The notes under the pieces: model-generated
Databases searched by the model: none
Seen by the model: the letters and a program-made list of their open reading frames with translations, nothing else
Told to the model about the DNA's origin: nothing
In this document: piece after piece, positions 7,283-15,881 of the stretch
Layout: every line of letters starts with the position of its first letter
Position numbering within the stretch: the first letter of the stretch is position 1
Translations under genes and position numbers: made by a program
Origin: an uncultured Anaerotruncus sp.
GTDB taxonomy: Bacteria; Bacillota; Clostridia; Oscillospirales; Ruminococcaceae
Length of the DNA: 35,767 bases
NCBI GenBank assembly: GCA_910586875.1
Contig: CAJUJI010000011.1
Coordinates: forward strand, 1 to 35,767
Reading direction: 5' to 3'

Positions 7283-8541
7283 TGCTTACCTCCCCAATCC
7301 AGACAAACAACCGTCTCCACATGGTTGGTGTGCGGAAACATGTCCACCGGCTGTATCTCCTGCACGCGATACCCCTGCGCGGTCAAATAGGTCAGATCCC
7401 GCTGCTGGGTCTCGGGGTTGCAGGAGATATAGACCACCCGTTTAGGCGCCAGCGCCACCAGCGCGCGCAAAAACGGCAGGTCACTGCCTGCGCGGGGCGG
7501 GTCCATCAACACAAGGTCGACCGTCTCCCCCTCCTGTGCCAGACGGGTCATAAACTGCCCCGCGTCCTCGGCAAGAAAGCGGATATTGGAGATGTTGTTT
7601 CGCTTTGCATTGGCGATTGCATCCCGCACCGCGTCGCGGTTCAGCTCCACCCCAACCACCTCCTTGGCGTAACGGCTGGCGAGCAGACCAATCGTGCCAA
7701 CGCCGCAATAGGCATCCAGCACCCGCTCCTGTCCGCTCAGCCGGGCAAAGGCAATCGCCTTATTGTAAAGCACCTGTGTTTGCACCGGGTTAATCTGATA
7801 AAACGACCGGGCGGAGATGCGAAACACGCAGCCGCAAAGGGTATCCTCAATATAGCCTTTTCCATAAAGGACCTGCTCGCGCTCGCCCAGCACCATACTG
7901 GTGCGCATCGGATTGATATTTAGCACCAGCGTTGTGATTTCCGGATGCTTCTTTAAAAGCGCCTCTGTAAAGCGCTTTTTCGCCGGAAAGACCGGATTTG
8001 CCGCCACCAGCACCACCATGACCTGGCAGCTTGCGAAGCCTCGCTTGACAAGCACATGCCGCAGAAAGCCCTGGCCGCTGTCCTCCTGGTAGGGCAGCAT
8101 CCGAAATTCCGGCAGCATCCGGCGGATGTCCACAATGATGCGGTCGGCAAGCTCGTCCTCGATCATGCAATGATCCACCGGTACAATTTTATGGGTGCTC
8201 GACTGGTAAACGCCCGAGATCACCTGCCGGTGGCGGGTCAGCGCAAACGCCGCCTGCACCTTATTGCGGTAATGGTAGGGGTGTTCCATCCCAATGATCG
8301 GCTGCACCTTGCAAAAACGTCCCAGCCGCTGCTGCACCTGCGTTTGCTTCCAGGCAAGCTGGCGCGGATAGCTCATATTTTGCAGCTGGCAGCCGCCGCA
8401 TTTGCGGTAAAGCGGACATGGGTTTGGATTGCGCCCAGCCATATCCTGTTCCACTGCGGCAGCAGGGCGAAGTGCTTGTGCCGGCACCAGCGGCTTTTGC
8501 GGCGCGCGCTGCTGGGGGTTGCGCGGATGTTTCTTTTTCAA
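7279..8541 (-). CDS. TrmA/RlmD-family uracil-5-methyltransferase, TRAM-less paralogue
   Basis: This protein of about 420 residues methylates uracil C5 in RNA, probably 23S rRNA. Cysteines 42, 48, 51 and 125 (CPLYRKCGGC, then VDHC) fit the 4Fe-4S cluster of RlmD. The SAM motif is LDAYCGVGTIGL, followed by MDPPRAGSD and catalytic YISCN (Cys375). A basic Pro/Gln/Ala-rich tail replaces the usual N-terminal TRAM domain. I prefer TTG 8541, preceded by GGAGAGA; TTG 8556 is also possible. It overlaps the RsmF-like gene by 4 nt. RlmCD-type activity on U747/U1939 is plausible but unproven. Confidence 0.85.
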   Translation of the reverse strand: MKKKHPRNPQQRAPQKPLVPAQALRPAAAVEQDMAGRNPNPCPLYRKCGGCQLQNMSYPRQLAWKQTQVQQRLGRFCKVQPIIGMEHPYHYRNKVQAAFALTRHRQVISGVYQSSTHKIVPVDHCMIEDELADRIIVDIRRMLPEFRMLPYQEDSGQGFLRHVLVKRGFASCQVMVVLVAANPVFPAKKRFTEALLKKHPEITTLVLNINPMRTSMVLGEREQVLYGKGYIEDTLCGCVFRISARSFYQINPVQTQVLYNKAIAFARLSGQERVLDAYCGVGTIGLLASRYAKEVVGVELNRDAVRDAIANAKRNNISNIRFLAEDAGQFMTRLAQEGETVDLVLMDPPRAGSDLPFLRALVALAPKRVVYISCNPETQQRDLTYLTAQGYRVQEIQPVDMFPHTNHVETVVCLDWGGKQ

Positions 8542-8647
8542 ATCGCTTCTCTCCAAGTGTCCCCATCTGCTGGTACAGATGGTTTATATAGTCGGTGTGT
8601 CGTGTATTGCGGGATACGGTCAAACGCGCGGGCTGTGGAAGAAATTT

Positions 8648-9697
8648 TTATTCGATGCGCAGAATGCGGCGCACAAAGTCATAGTCCCCGTGCAGCTCGT
8701 CGACCGGTCCGTCCTCCTCAAGGCCTTTAAAATATGGCGCACAGCTCGGCAGCATCCCCAATTCACAGCTAGAGCCGCCACAAACAAAGCAGCCGCCGTC
8801 CCCGCCTTTAAACACAAACCCGCCCGCACTGTCAAGCGCCAGCTCTCTCTGGTAGGGGTCGTAGCCGATGTAAAGTCCGAAGCCATTCGGCTGATGCGGC
8901 AGCTCGTCTGCTTCTCTGTGCGCCTGCATATAATGTTCTGGGACCAGCGACAGATCAAAGCTGTCCCCACAAACATAAAGCGTCCGGCATCCGCCGCCGC
9001 AGATATACTCCCATTCGTCCACGGTGGGCAGGCAAAAGCCCTGCTGCTCCACCAACGCCCGCTGTTCCTTGGCGTTCACACCCTGATAGCGGTCTACCTT
9101 GCACCTCTGCTTGGTTCTGGTAAAGCGCACCTCTTGATGGATGGTACAGCCGTTGAGCTCCCCTTTTTCGATCTGCGCAATCTTAGCCTGATACTCAGGA
9201 TTTCCAGCGATCTCAGGATCCTCTAGCGCAGCCGGATAATAGCAGGTTTCCTGCATCCACCGTTCCACCAGCATCGGCCCAATTTTGGCCTGGCGCACCT
9301 CGGTCATACAGCTGCGCAAAAATTTATGAATTTCGCTGCGCATCTCTTCCCCTACTTCGATATTGGGGTACCCATCCTCGTCCTCGTCCAATTCCTCCTC
9401 GTCGTCCTCTTCCCAGCCGAAATCCTCATCCAGATCAAGCGCGAACGCAACCGCTGTATGTTGATCCATCCCCTGGACAAATTCGTCCCAACCCAGAGTT
9501 ACCGTGTCACCTGGGATAAAAACAAACTCGCTGCCTTCATAGGAATATACAGCGGTGTCAAGTGACAGCCCCCAACGCGAAAAATGTGCAAACTCCTCCA
9601 GCTGCATCTGGTGACGCTCGCCGATCTGCCGCAGCAGCGCCTCCCGTTCGGCCTGTTTTAGTGCGGTCCAGTTCGGGCGCAGTAACCGTTCATCCAT
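8648..9697 (-). CDS. SUMF1/FGE-like protein with acidic insert
   Basis: This 349-residue protein has fragments recalling the formylglycine-generating enzyme (SUMF1) fold: FVFIPGDTVTLGWD (58-71), LPTVDEWEYICGGG (223-236), a TLYVCGDS segment and KGGDGGCFVCGG (297-308). These resemble the sulfatase-modifying and nonheme-iron (PvdO/EgtB) relatives, but the copper-binding cysteine pair of true FGE is not clear. A very acidic stretch (about 87-109) interrupts the N-terminal half. Cytoplasmic; no signal peptide. ATG 9697 fits AAAGGA better than ATG 9709. The start overlaps the upstream methyltransferase gene, suggesting coupled expression. Function unknown. Confidence 0.6.
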   Translation of the reverse strand: MDERLLRPNWTALKQAEREALLRQIGERHQMQLEEFAHFSRWGLSLDTAVYSYEGSEFVFIPGDTVTLGWDEFVQGMDQHTAVAFALDLDEDFGWEEDDEEELDEDEDGYPNIEVGEEMRSEIHKFLRSCMTEVRQAKIGPMLVERWMQETCYYPAALEDPEIAGNPEYQAKIAQIEKGELNGCTIHQEVRFTRTKQRCKVDRYQGVNAKEQRALVEQQGFCLPTVDEWEYICGGGCRTLYVCGDSFDLSLVPEHYMQAHREADELPHQPNGFGLYIGYDPYQRELALDSAGGFVFKGGDGGCFVCGGSSCELGMLPSCAPYFKGLEEDGPVDELHGDYDFVRRILRIE

Positions 9698-11075
9698 CTT
9701 TTGATTCATCCTTTCTCACTTCTTTTTTCTCCAGCAAAGCGACCGCCTCAACATGTGCGGTGCGTGGGAACAAATCCACCGGCCGGCAGCGCCCCAGCTG
9801 ATACCCCAGCCCTGCAAAAATGGCGCAATCCCGCGCCAGTGTTGCGCTGTTGCAGGAGATGTAAACCACCCGCTGCGGCGCCATCTGCGCGACCGTCTCG
9901 AGCAGCGCAGCAGCACAGCCCTTGCGCGGCGGATCAAGAATCACCACCTGGGGGCGCACCCCCTCAGCGGCGAGCTGGGCCGCCGCCTGCGCAGCATCCG
10001 CGCAAAGAAACCGCGCATTTTCAATTTGGTTTTGCCGCGCATTCTCTATGGCATTCTCCACCGCCTGCGCAACGATCTCCACCCCGATGACCTGCTTGCA
10101 ACGATGCGCCATCGACAGGCCAATGGTACCGGCGCCGCAATATAGGTCCAGCACCGTTTGGGTTTGATCCAGCCTTGCATAATCGGCCGCAAGCCCATAG
10201 AGCAGCTCTGCCGCCGGATGGTTCACCTGATAAAAGGCGTGGGGCGACAAGCAAAATTCCACCCCACACAACCGGTCTGTGAGAAACGGCTTGCCATATA
10301 GCCGCTGCATCTGCGCTCCCAAAATGACATTGGTGTTTTGCTCGTTGATGTTGAGCAGAATGGAAACGATCTGCGGCTCCCTCTGCAAAAGCCGCTGCAC
10401 CAGCAGTTCTTGCTTTGGCAGGGTCTTGCCGTTGAGCACCAGACAAACCATAATTTCACCGCTGTGCTGCCCGCACCGCAGATACACATGCCGCAGCAGC
10501 CCTGTCTGGGAAGCCTCATCATAAACACTGATTGCCTGCTCCTGCACAAAGTCCAGAATCTCCTGCAAAATTTGTGCAAAAGCCTTCGGCTGAAGGCGGC
10601 AGCTTACACAGTCGATCACCTCATGGGTACGCGGCGCAAAAAAGCCCGCGGTCAGCCTTCCCTGCTGCATCCGGATTGGATATTGCGCCTTGTTGCGGTA
10701 GCCATCCACCAGCGGCGAGGGAAGGATCGGCTCCGTTTGCAGTGCAAGGTGTCCAATCCGCCGCAGATTTTCCTGTACAAACCGCTGTTTATAGCCCAGC
10801 TCCGCCGGATAGGAGACGTGCCGAAATACACAGCCGCCACACCGCCGGCTAACCGGGCAGTCCGGCGAAATCCGATCAGCAGAGGGCTGTAGCACCTGTT
10901 CGATCCGGCCAAAACAGTGGGTTTTATTGATTTTTATGAGCCGCACCTCCAGCAGATCTCCGACTGCGCAATGCGGCACAAATACCGCCATGCCATCCTG
11001 CAGATGTCCCACCCCACTGCCTTCTTGGGTCATATCTTCGATGCGGATTTGTGCGATCTCATTTTTTTGTGGCAT
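9690..11075 (-). CDS. TrmA/RlmD-family uracil-5-methyltransferase with TRAM domain
   Basis: This 461-residue protein has an N-terminal TRAM RNA-binding domain (about 6-61), iron-sulfur cysteines 73, 79 and 82 (CPVSRRCGGC) with a fourth at 156 or 159, SAM motif LDLYCGAGTIGL (309-320), LDPPRKG and catalytic YISCN (Cys410). It is the full-length form of the family that includes RlmD and bacillar RlmCD. The open frame reaches 11198, but I chose ATG 11075, with GGAGAA 7 bases upstream. It is the first gene of the cluster, with a promoter at 11215-11243. It is the better RlmCD candidate of the two paralogues. Confidence 0.88.
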   Translation of the reverse strand: MPQKNEIAQIRIEDMTQEGSGVGHLQDGMAVFVPHCAVGDLLEVRLIKINKTHCFGRIEQVLQPSADRISPDCPVSRRCGGCVFRHVSYPAELGYKQRFVQENLRRIGHLALQTEPILPSPLVDGYRNKAQYPIRMQQGRLTAGFFAPRTHEVIDCVSCRLQPKAFAQILQEILDFVQEQAISVYDEASQTGLLRHVYLRCGQHSGEIMVCLVLNGKTLPKQELLVQRLLQREPQIVSILLNINEQNTNVILGAQMQRLYGKPFLTDRLCGVEFCLSPHAFYQVNHPAAELLYGLAADYARLDQTQTVLDLYCGAGTIGLSMAHRCKQVIGVEIVAQAVENAIENARQNQIENARFLCADAAQAAAQLAAEGVRPQVVILDPPRKGCAAALLETVAQMAPQRVVYISCNSATLARDCAIFAGLGYQLGRCRPVDLFPRTAHVEAVALLEKKEVRKDESKDG

Positions 11076-11106
11076 TCCTGCATTCTCCATTCTTCTCTTG
11101 ACCCGC

Positions 11107-11122
11107 AGGACTCCTCCTGCCA
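11107..11122 (-). promoter_or_regulatory. Leader hairpin with Shine-Dalgarno-like loop
   Basis: On the minus strand GCAGGA-GGAG-TCCTGC forms a 6-bp stem with GGAG in the loop, about 30 nt upstream of the chosen start. It could affect initiation at an upstream start or at 11075; this is speculative. Confidence 0.35.
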
Positions 11123-11214
11123 TAAGCGCGGCTGTTTTATCGCCATATTTGCGCCGCGGGGAGCCTTCGCCCCAAACGCACAGCAGGCAGTGAAACAAAA
11201 GCGCTTTTGCCGCT

Positions 11215-11243
11215 ATTATAACATTTTACACCATCTCTTACAA
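11215..11243 (-). promoter_or_regulatory. SigA-type promoter of the RNA-methyltransferase cluster
   Basis: On the minus strand, TTGTAA (11238-11243), a 17-base spacer and TATAAT (11215-11220) with TGT before the -10. The inferred leader is about 130 nt and contains CAAAAGCGCTTTTG, a perfect palindrome. Confidence 0.8.
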
Positions 11244-11366
11244 GGCGAAAGCCTCCCTAAAAATTTAGAAATTCCAGAACTTCCCCGCAATAAAACCACC
11301 GGAAATTTACACTGAATAAACGATGTAATTTGTCGGCTGGCACAGCCAGAGAAAGGAGGGTGCATT

Positions 11367-12236
11367 TTGGAGCAGCAAAAAAGCATTATCAGCGTGCGGC
11401 ATCTGCGCAAGGTCTACCGGATCGGTGATGAAAAGGTCGTCGCTCTGGGCGACATCAATCTGGAAATTTTGCGCGGACAGATTGTCTGTATTGTCGGCAC
11501 CTCCGGCTCCGGAAAATCCACCCTGCTCAATCAGCTTGCCGGCCTGGAAAAGCCCACCCGCGGCTGTGTATATATTGGTAAAACCAACATCTCCAAATTG
11601 ACGGAAAACCAGCTTGCAATCTTCCGGCAGCGCCGTTTGGGATTCGTGTTCCAATCCTACAACCTGCTTCCAACCATGACCGCACTGGAAAATGTGGCAC
11701 TGCCGATGATCTTTAAGGGCGTCAGCCGCAGCAAGCGCAACCGCATCGCCTTAAAGATGCTGGCGGCCGTCGGACTGAAAAAGCGCGCCCACCACAAGCC
11801 TACTCAAATGTCCGGCGGTCAACAGCAGCGGGTGGGCATTGCGCGCGCGTTCGTCAGCCGTCCAAACGTCGTTTTTGCGGACGAGCCGACCGGAAACCTG
11901 GACACCAAAACGACCATTGAAATTATGAAAATGATGGTGCGCTTTGCCCGCAAGTATAACCAAACCTTGATTCTGGTCACCCATGACCCCGAAATTGCCG
12001 ACTATGCCGACCGCATTGTCACCTTGATCGATGGGGCCATCACCAAAGACGAGCTGCACCAGCCTGTTTATGACGGGCTGGATGCGCCCCAGCAGACGCC
12101 TGCATTGCCTGCTGCACAGGAGCTGCCCGACGAGCTGCCGCTGGAGCAACCGCCCGCAAGTACTTTACCGGACAGCGAGCCCTCTGCATCGGATACCGAC
12201 GAGAACCAACAGGAAAAAGGAGAAATTGCCGTATGA
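11367..12236 (+). CDS. ABC transporter ATP-binding protein (MacB/LolD type) with acidic tail
   Basis: This 289-residue ATPase energises the permease encoded two genes downstream. It has Walker A GTSGSGKST (44-52), Q-loop Gln96, signature MSGGQQQR (148-155), Walker B VVFADEPTGNLD (168-179) and switch His206 in LVTHD. The QMSGGQ/PTGNLD pattern is that of the MacB-LolD-FtsE group. The ABC domain ends at about 230; the last 60 residues are Pro/Glu/Asp-rich and low-complexity, which is unusual for this group. The start is TTG 11367, 6 bases after AAAGGAGGG. It overlaps the next gene by 4 nt. The substrate is unknown. Confidence 0.92.
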   Translation: MEQQKSIISVRHLRKVYRIGDEKVVALGDINLEILRGQIVCIVGTSGSGKSTLLNQLAGLEKPTRGCVYIGKTNISKLTENQLAIFRQRRLGFVFQSYNLLPTMTALENVALPMIFKGVSRSKRNRIALKMLAAVGLKKRAHHKPTQMSGGQQQRVGIARAFVSRPNVVFADEPTGNLDTKTTIEIMKMMVRFARKYNQTLILVTHDPEIADYADRIVTLIDGAITKDELHQPVYDGLDAPQQTPALPAAQELPDELPLEQPPASTLPDSEPSASDTDENQQEKGEIAV

Positions 12237-14380
12237 ACCGTTTTTGCAATCGGGCAACATCGCTTGCCCTCGCTATTTTATTTGCCCTTTCCTCGCTGGG
12301 GGTTACGTTTTCGATGGTTGGCAGCCTGCCCGCAGCCGCCGCACCAGAGGACTCGCCTGCCGCAACGCAGCAAACGCCTGATGAGAGCACGGCTGCCGCC
12401 AACCAGGAGGACGCTGCCGCGCAACCACAGCCCAGCAGCGAGCAAGCCGCCGAAAGCAGCCGCTCGCCGGAAGAGTCCTCCTCTGCACCCAAGGAAAGCG
12501 AGCCAGAACCGGAGCCGTCCAGCTCCTCCCGCACCGCCAAACGGTTCAAAAACGCACAGGATGCAGAAGAGCCCACCCGCGATTCTGCCGCTGAAAGCAC
12601 GCTCGAATCCGCTGGGGACCTTGAAGCCGTACAAAATCCATCGGAAACCGGTGATACCTCCAATGTTATCAGCGATGTCGAAGTGATTGACATGATAGCT
12701 AAATTTATTGATGATAGAGAAGATCAAAATTTACTAAAAGAACCTATGATTTCTGCTAATCCATCTACATTCTCACTGAGTATAACGATATCTTTTACCG
12801 ATATAGGCGCGCAATATTATAACCAGCTATTGGGAAAATCTCTAAAAGCTCTTACTTTTACAAATCATCATTTTATTGATTTCCAAGATTTTTCTATGGT
12901 TGATATACACAGAGAAAAAGAAAAAACAATCATTGCAATTGAAACTGGCCTTGTTACATATCAGAATCGCGGAAATCATTGTCCGTTTTCTTTGGAATTT
13001 GAGGGTTTGACAATCGATGCAACTGCAATTCTTGCAACTGCTGATATTTCTGACTCTCAAAACTATTACTTCCAAGGCCCTAGATTTCGTAATCAAAATG
13101 GAGAGCTTGTTTCAAAGGTAACGCGAGGGCGATACCAAAGCTTTACCTTTACAATCAAGGATGAAGGAATTACAAGTGAAGAACTTGAACTTCTTAGGGA
13201 GACCGTTTCTATTAGCATCAACTCTGATTTTATTAGAGAAACAAATCCGAAAATCACTAATATTCGTCCACTATACGAAACAGGTGTTATTTATCAAGTA
13301 GAATGTGTTAATCCTTATTATGTTGGCAATACCAATATGATGTTGCTTGAAATAAATTATGGAGACCCTTACTCTATTCGGACATTTTATGAATCGATCC
13401 CTGGCTGCGAGCTATACAACGACGACGATGAAGATGACGATGACGACGACGATGACAGTTCCTCCAGCCGTTCACAGATTGCGCCGCCGACCCCGAACAT
13501 CATCGTCTCGGAATACACCTACGGAGGCGGCACCGTAACCGCAGCCAGCCAATTTGATTTAAAAATTCGCTTTACCAACACCAGCTCCCGCCTGGCTATT
13601 GACAATATTGTCATGAAGGTGGGTGTGCCGGAGGCCTTCACCCTTACCAGTTCCTCCAACACCTTTTATATCAAAAAGATGAACAAGGATTCATCGGTTG
13701 AGCGGACGATTGGGTTGTCGGTCAAGCCGAACGCCGAGCCGATCTCCCACCCGATCAAGCTGAGCTTTTCATTTGAAGCGATTATTCAGCGGGAGCGCAA
13801 GCAGTTCACCTCCGAGGAGGAGATCAGCATTCCGGTTTCGCAGCTCGACCGCTTCTCGGTCAATCCCATCGAGGTTCCTTCCGAGCTATACGTAGGTGAA
13901 GACACCGGCATTGAGGTTACCTTCGTCAACAAGGGCAAAACGCCGGTTTACAATGTGACCGCGGAAATTGCAGGCAACATCGCAAAGCCTGGGCAGCTGC
14001 AATTTATTGGAGACGTCGAAAATGGCAAGGAGGAATCCGCAGATTTCGTCATCAACCCGCTAGAGGATGGCGAGCTTACGGGCGAGGTGATTATCAGCTA
14101 TGAAGATTCCAACATGAATGTGATGGTTTTGCGTTCGCCCTTCAGCACCACCGCAATTGGAATTCCGATGCCGCCCTCCGACATTCCAGCCGACACAATG
14201 CTGCCCGAGGACTTCCCGCCCGAGGAGCTGCCTTGGTATCAGAAAATTTATAACCGGCTGCCTCCTTGGGGATGGGCGGTAATCGGGGTGGTTGGCGTTT
14301 TGCTGTTCGCTTATCTGGCGAAGCTGGCGCGCACCCGTCACGAGCGCAAGCTACTGGAGGGCGACGATGAAGATTTCTGA
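12233..14380 (+). CDS. Exported, membrane-anchored CARDB-like protein of an ABC system
   Basis: This 715-residue protein has a signal peptide (1-37), a Ser/Ala/Glu/Pro-rich linker (38-145), an unrecognised module (146-395), an Asp run and Ser stretch (397-413), two probable CARDB/immunoglobulin-like beta domains (about 421-540 and 541-640), a Pro-rich stalk, one transmembrane helix (679-698) and a short cytoplasmic tail. It overlaps the ATPase gene by 4 nt and the permease gene by 14 nt, so it is a dedicated part of the transporter, perhaps a binding or coupling subunit. The DNA for 146-390 is strikingly AT-rich, suggesting replacement by recombination. Ligand unknown. Confidence 0.7.
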   Translation: MNRFCNRATSLALAILFALSSLGVTFSMVGSLPAAAAPEDSPAATQQTPDESTAAANQEDAAAQPQPSSEQAAESSRSPEESSSAPKESEPEPEPSSSSRTAKRFKNAQDAEEPTRDSAAESTLESAGDLEAVQNPSETGDTSNVISDVEVIDMIAKFIDDREDQNLLKEPMISANPSTFSLSITISFTDIGAQYYNQLLGKSLKALTFTNHHFIDFQDFSMVDIHREKEKTIIAIETGLVTYQNRGNHCPFSLEFEGLTIDATAILATADISDSQNYYFQGPRFRNQNGELVSKVTRGRYQSFTFTIKDEGITSEELELLRETVSISINSDFIRETNPKITNIRPLYETGVIYQVECVNPYYVGNTNMMLLEINYGDPYSIRTFYESIPGCELYNDDDEDDDDDDDDSSSSRSQIAPPTPNIIVSEYTYGGGTVTAASQFDLKIRFTNTSSRLAIDNIVMKVGVPEAFTLTSSSNTFYIKKMNKDSSVERTIGLSVKPNAEPISHPIKLSFSFEAIIQRERKQFTSEEEISIPVSQLDRFSVNPIEVPSELYVGEDTGIEVTFVNKGKTPVYNVTAEIAGNIAKPGQLQFIGDVENGKEESADFVINPLEDGELTGEVIISYEDSNMNVMVLRSPFSTTAIGIPMPPSDIPADTMLPEDFPPEELPWYQKIYNRLPPWGWAVIGVVGVLLFAYLAKLARTRHERKLLEGDDEDF
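12670..13400 (+). other. AT-rich internal module within the CARDB-like gene
   Basis: Hand counts give 32% GC for 12721-12780 and 25% for 12841-12900, against 67% for 12481-12540. The reading frame is intact across both junctions. Codons such as ATA, TTA and AGA are common here and rare in the flanks. The block ends just before the Asp-rich run. Confidence 0.85.
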
Positions 14381-15797
14381 TATGGTTTCCATGTGCCTCG
14401 GCAACCTGTTCCGACGTAAGATGCGCACCCTTCTGACCATCACCGGCGTCATCGTCGGCACCTGCGCGATTGTGATTATGATTTCGCTGGGTTTAGGCAT
14501 GACCCTTTCCCAAGAGGCGGCGCTTGCACAGATGGGCGATCTGACCATGATCGAGGTCATGAACTACGGCTACAACGGCGAGGGCGAACCAAAAATTATG
14601 GATGACGCCGCAGTTGCAGTGATGCAAAAGCTGCCTGGCGTGGTCGTTGCAACGCCGGTATACCAGCCCCATTATATCAATGCAAACTTCTACTCCGGCA
14701 AAAAGGACCGGTACTGTATGCAGTACAGCAACCTGATCGGCATCTATGCGGATGCAATGCCGCTGATGGGCTATCAGCTATTGGAGGGCGAATTCCCAAC
14801 CGGTCCGCAGGCCGACCAGAAGAAGCCGGTTTCTGTCGTGCTGGGGCAATACACCGATTATGAATTTGAGGATACCAAAAGCAAATATAACCGTTGGACC
14901 TGGCCGGAAACCGACGCTGAGGGAAATGTAATCCGAAGCCCATTTGTGGATATGTTCAAAAGCGAGGTTTATCTAAGTACACAGCCTCCCGAGTCGGAGG
15001 AAAACAAGGAGGATAAAACCAAACATATTCAGCGTGAAATTAAGGCGGTCGCCCGCATCAAGGAGGACTGGGACAAGGGGTATGAAACCTCGCGCGGGAT
15101 CCTCATGGATATCAACGATCTGAAAAAATTAGAGGAGGAATTTATCCGCGCAAATAAAATCTCCACAAACAAAAACGAGAACCAGGGCTATAGCCGGGTG
15201 AGCGTAAAGGTGGAAACGCTGGATGACGTGGATCCTGTGGAAACCGAGATCAAAGCGATGGGGTTTGAAACACGCTCGATGGAAACGGTGCGCAAGCCTA
15301 TGCAGGAGCAGGTGCGCCAACAGCAGATGTTTTTGGGCATTATGGGCGGGATTTCTTTGGCGGTCGCCGCGATTGGAATTGCCAACACAATGACCATGTC
15401 CATTTATGAGCGCACCCGCGAAATCGGCGTGATGAAGGTGTTGGGCTGTCTGGTCCAGAATATCCGCTCGATCTTTCTGATGGAAGCGGGGGTCATCGGC
15501 TTCATCGGCGGATGTGCAGGGGTGTGCATCAGCTATCTGGTGTCCTTTTTGATGAACTATTTTCAGTTCTCGTTTAACGGCGTAGGCGGCTCGAACAATG
15601 GCATGATGGGCGGCGGCTTTTATATGAGCGGCGGCGGTGGCGAGCAAGCTGCTGCTTCCCTTCCGGTTTCGGTCATTCCGTTCTGGCTGGTAGGGGCGGC
15701 TATCCTGTTCGCTACCTTGATGGGGTTGCTGTCTGGCATCATGCCCGCCAACCGCGCTATGAAAATTTCTGCGTTAGAGGCGATCAAGCACGAATAA
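14367..15797 (+). CDS. MacB/FtsX-family ABC transporter permease
   Basis: This 476-residue integral membrane protein has the MacB layout: one N-terminal transmembrane helix (about 22-45), a long extracytoplasmic domain (46-318) and three C-terminal helices (about 320-342, 370-398 and 436-456) forming the FtsX domain. SIYERTREIGVMKVLG (345-360) is the coupling-helix signature. A Gly/Met/Ser-rich loop (405-428) between the last two helices is unusual. ATG 14367 is preceded by GGAGGG and overlaps the upstream gene by 14 nt; an upstream in-frame ATG at 14292 lacks a good site. With the ATPase it forms a mechanotransmission-type transporter, cargo unknown. Confidence 0.9.
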   Translation: MKISDMVSMCLGNLFRRKMRTLLTITGVIVGTCAIVIMISLGLGMTLSQEAALAQMGDLTMIEVMNYGYNGEGEPKIMDDAAVAVMQKLPGVVVATPVYQPHYINANFYSGKKDRYCMQYSNLIGIYADAMPLMGYQLLEGEFPTGPQADQKKPVSVVLGQYTDYEFEDTKSKYNRWTWPETDAEGNVIRSPFVDMFKSEVYLSTQPPESEENKEDKTKHIQREIKAVARIKEDWDKGYETSRGILMDINDLKKLEEEFIRANKISTNKNENQGYSRVSVKVETLDDVDPVETEIKAMGFETRSMETVRKPMQEQVRQQQMFLGIMGGISLAVAAIGIANTMTMSIYERTREIGVMKVLGCLVQNIRSIFLMEAGVIGFIGGCAGVCISYLVSFLMNYFQFSFNGVGGSNNGMMGGGFYMSGGGGEQAAASLPVSVIPFWLVGAAILFATLMGLLSGIMPANRAMKISALEAIKHE

Positions 15798-15829
15798 CCC
15801 ACTGCGGAACCTTGTAGCAACAAGCCCCC

Positions 15830-15858
15830 TTGATTTTCCCAGGCCGGCTTGTTATACT
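15830..15858 (+). promoter_or_regulatory. SigA-type promoter of the concanavalin-like gene
   Basis: TTGATT (15830-15835), 17-base spacer, TATACT (15853-15858) with TGT before it. It starts 33 bases after the permease stop, so the next gene can be transcribed separately from the transporter operon. Confidence 0.75.
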
Positions 15859-15881
15859 AAAAAAGAAAGGGGTTGTATACT

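Noticed and set aside
13425..13460. GAC/GAT repeat as a possible CRISPR or microsatellite switch
   Set aside because: It is a short Asp-codon run with mixed GAC and GAT, within an intact frame. Whole-codon changes would not shift the frame, so phase variation is unlikely.
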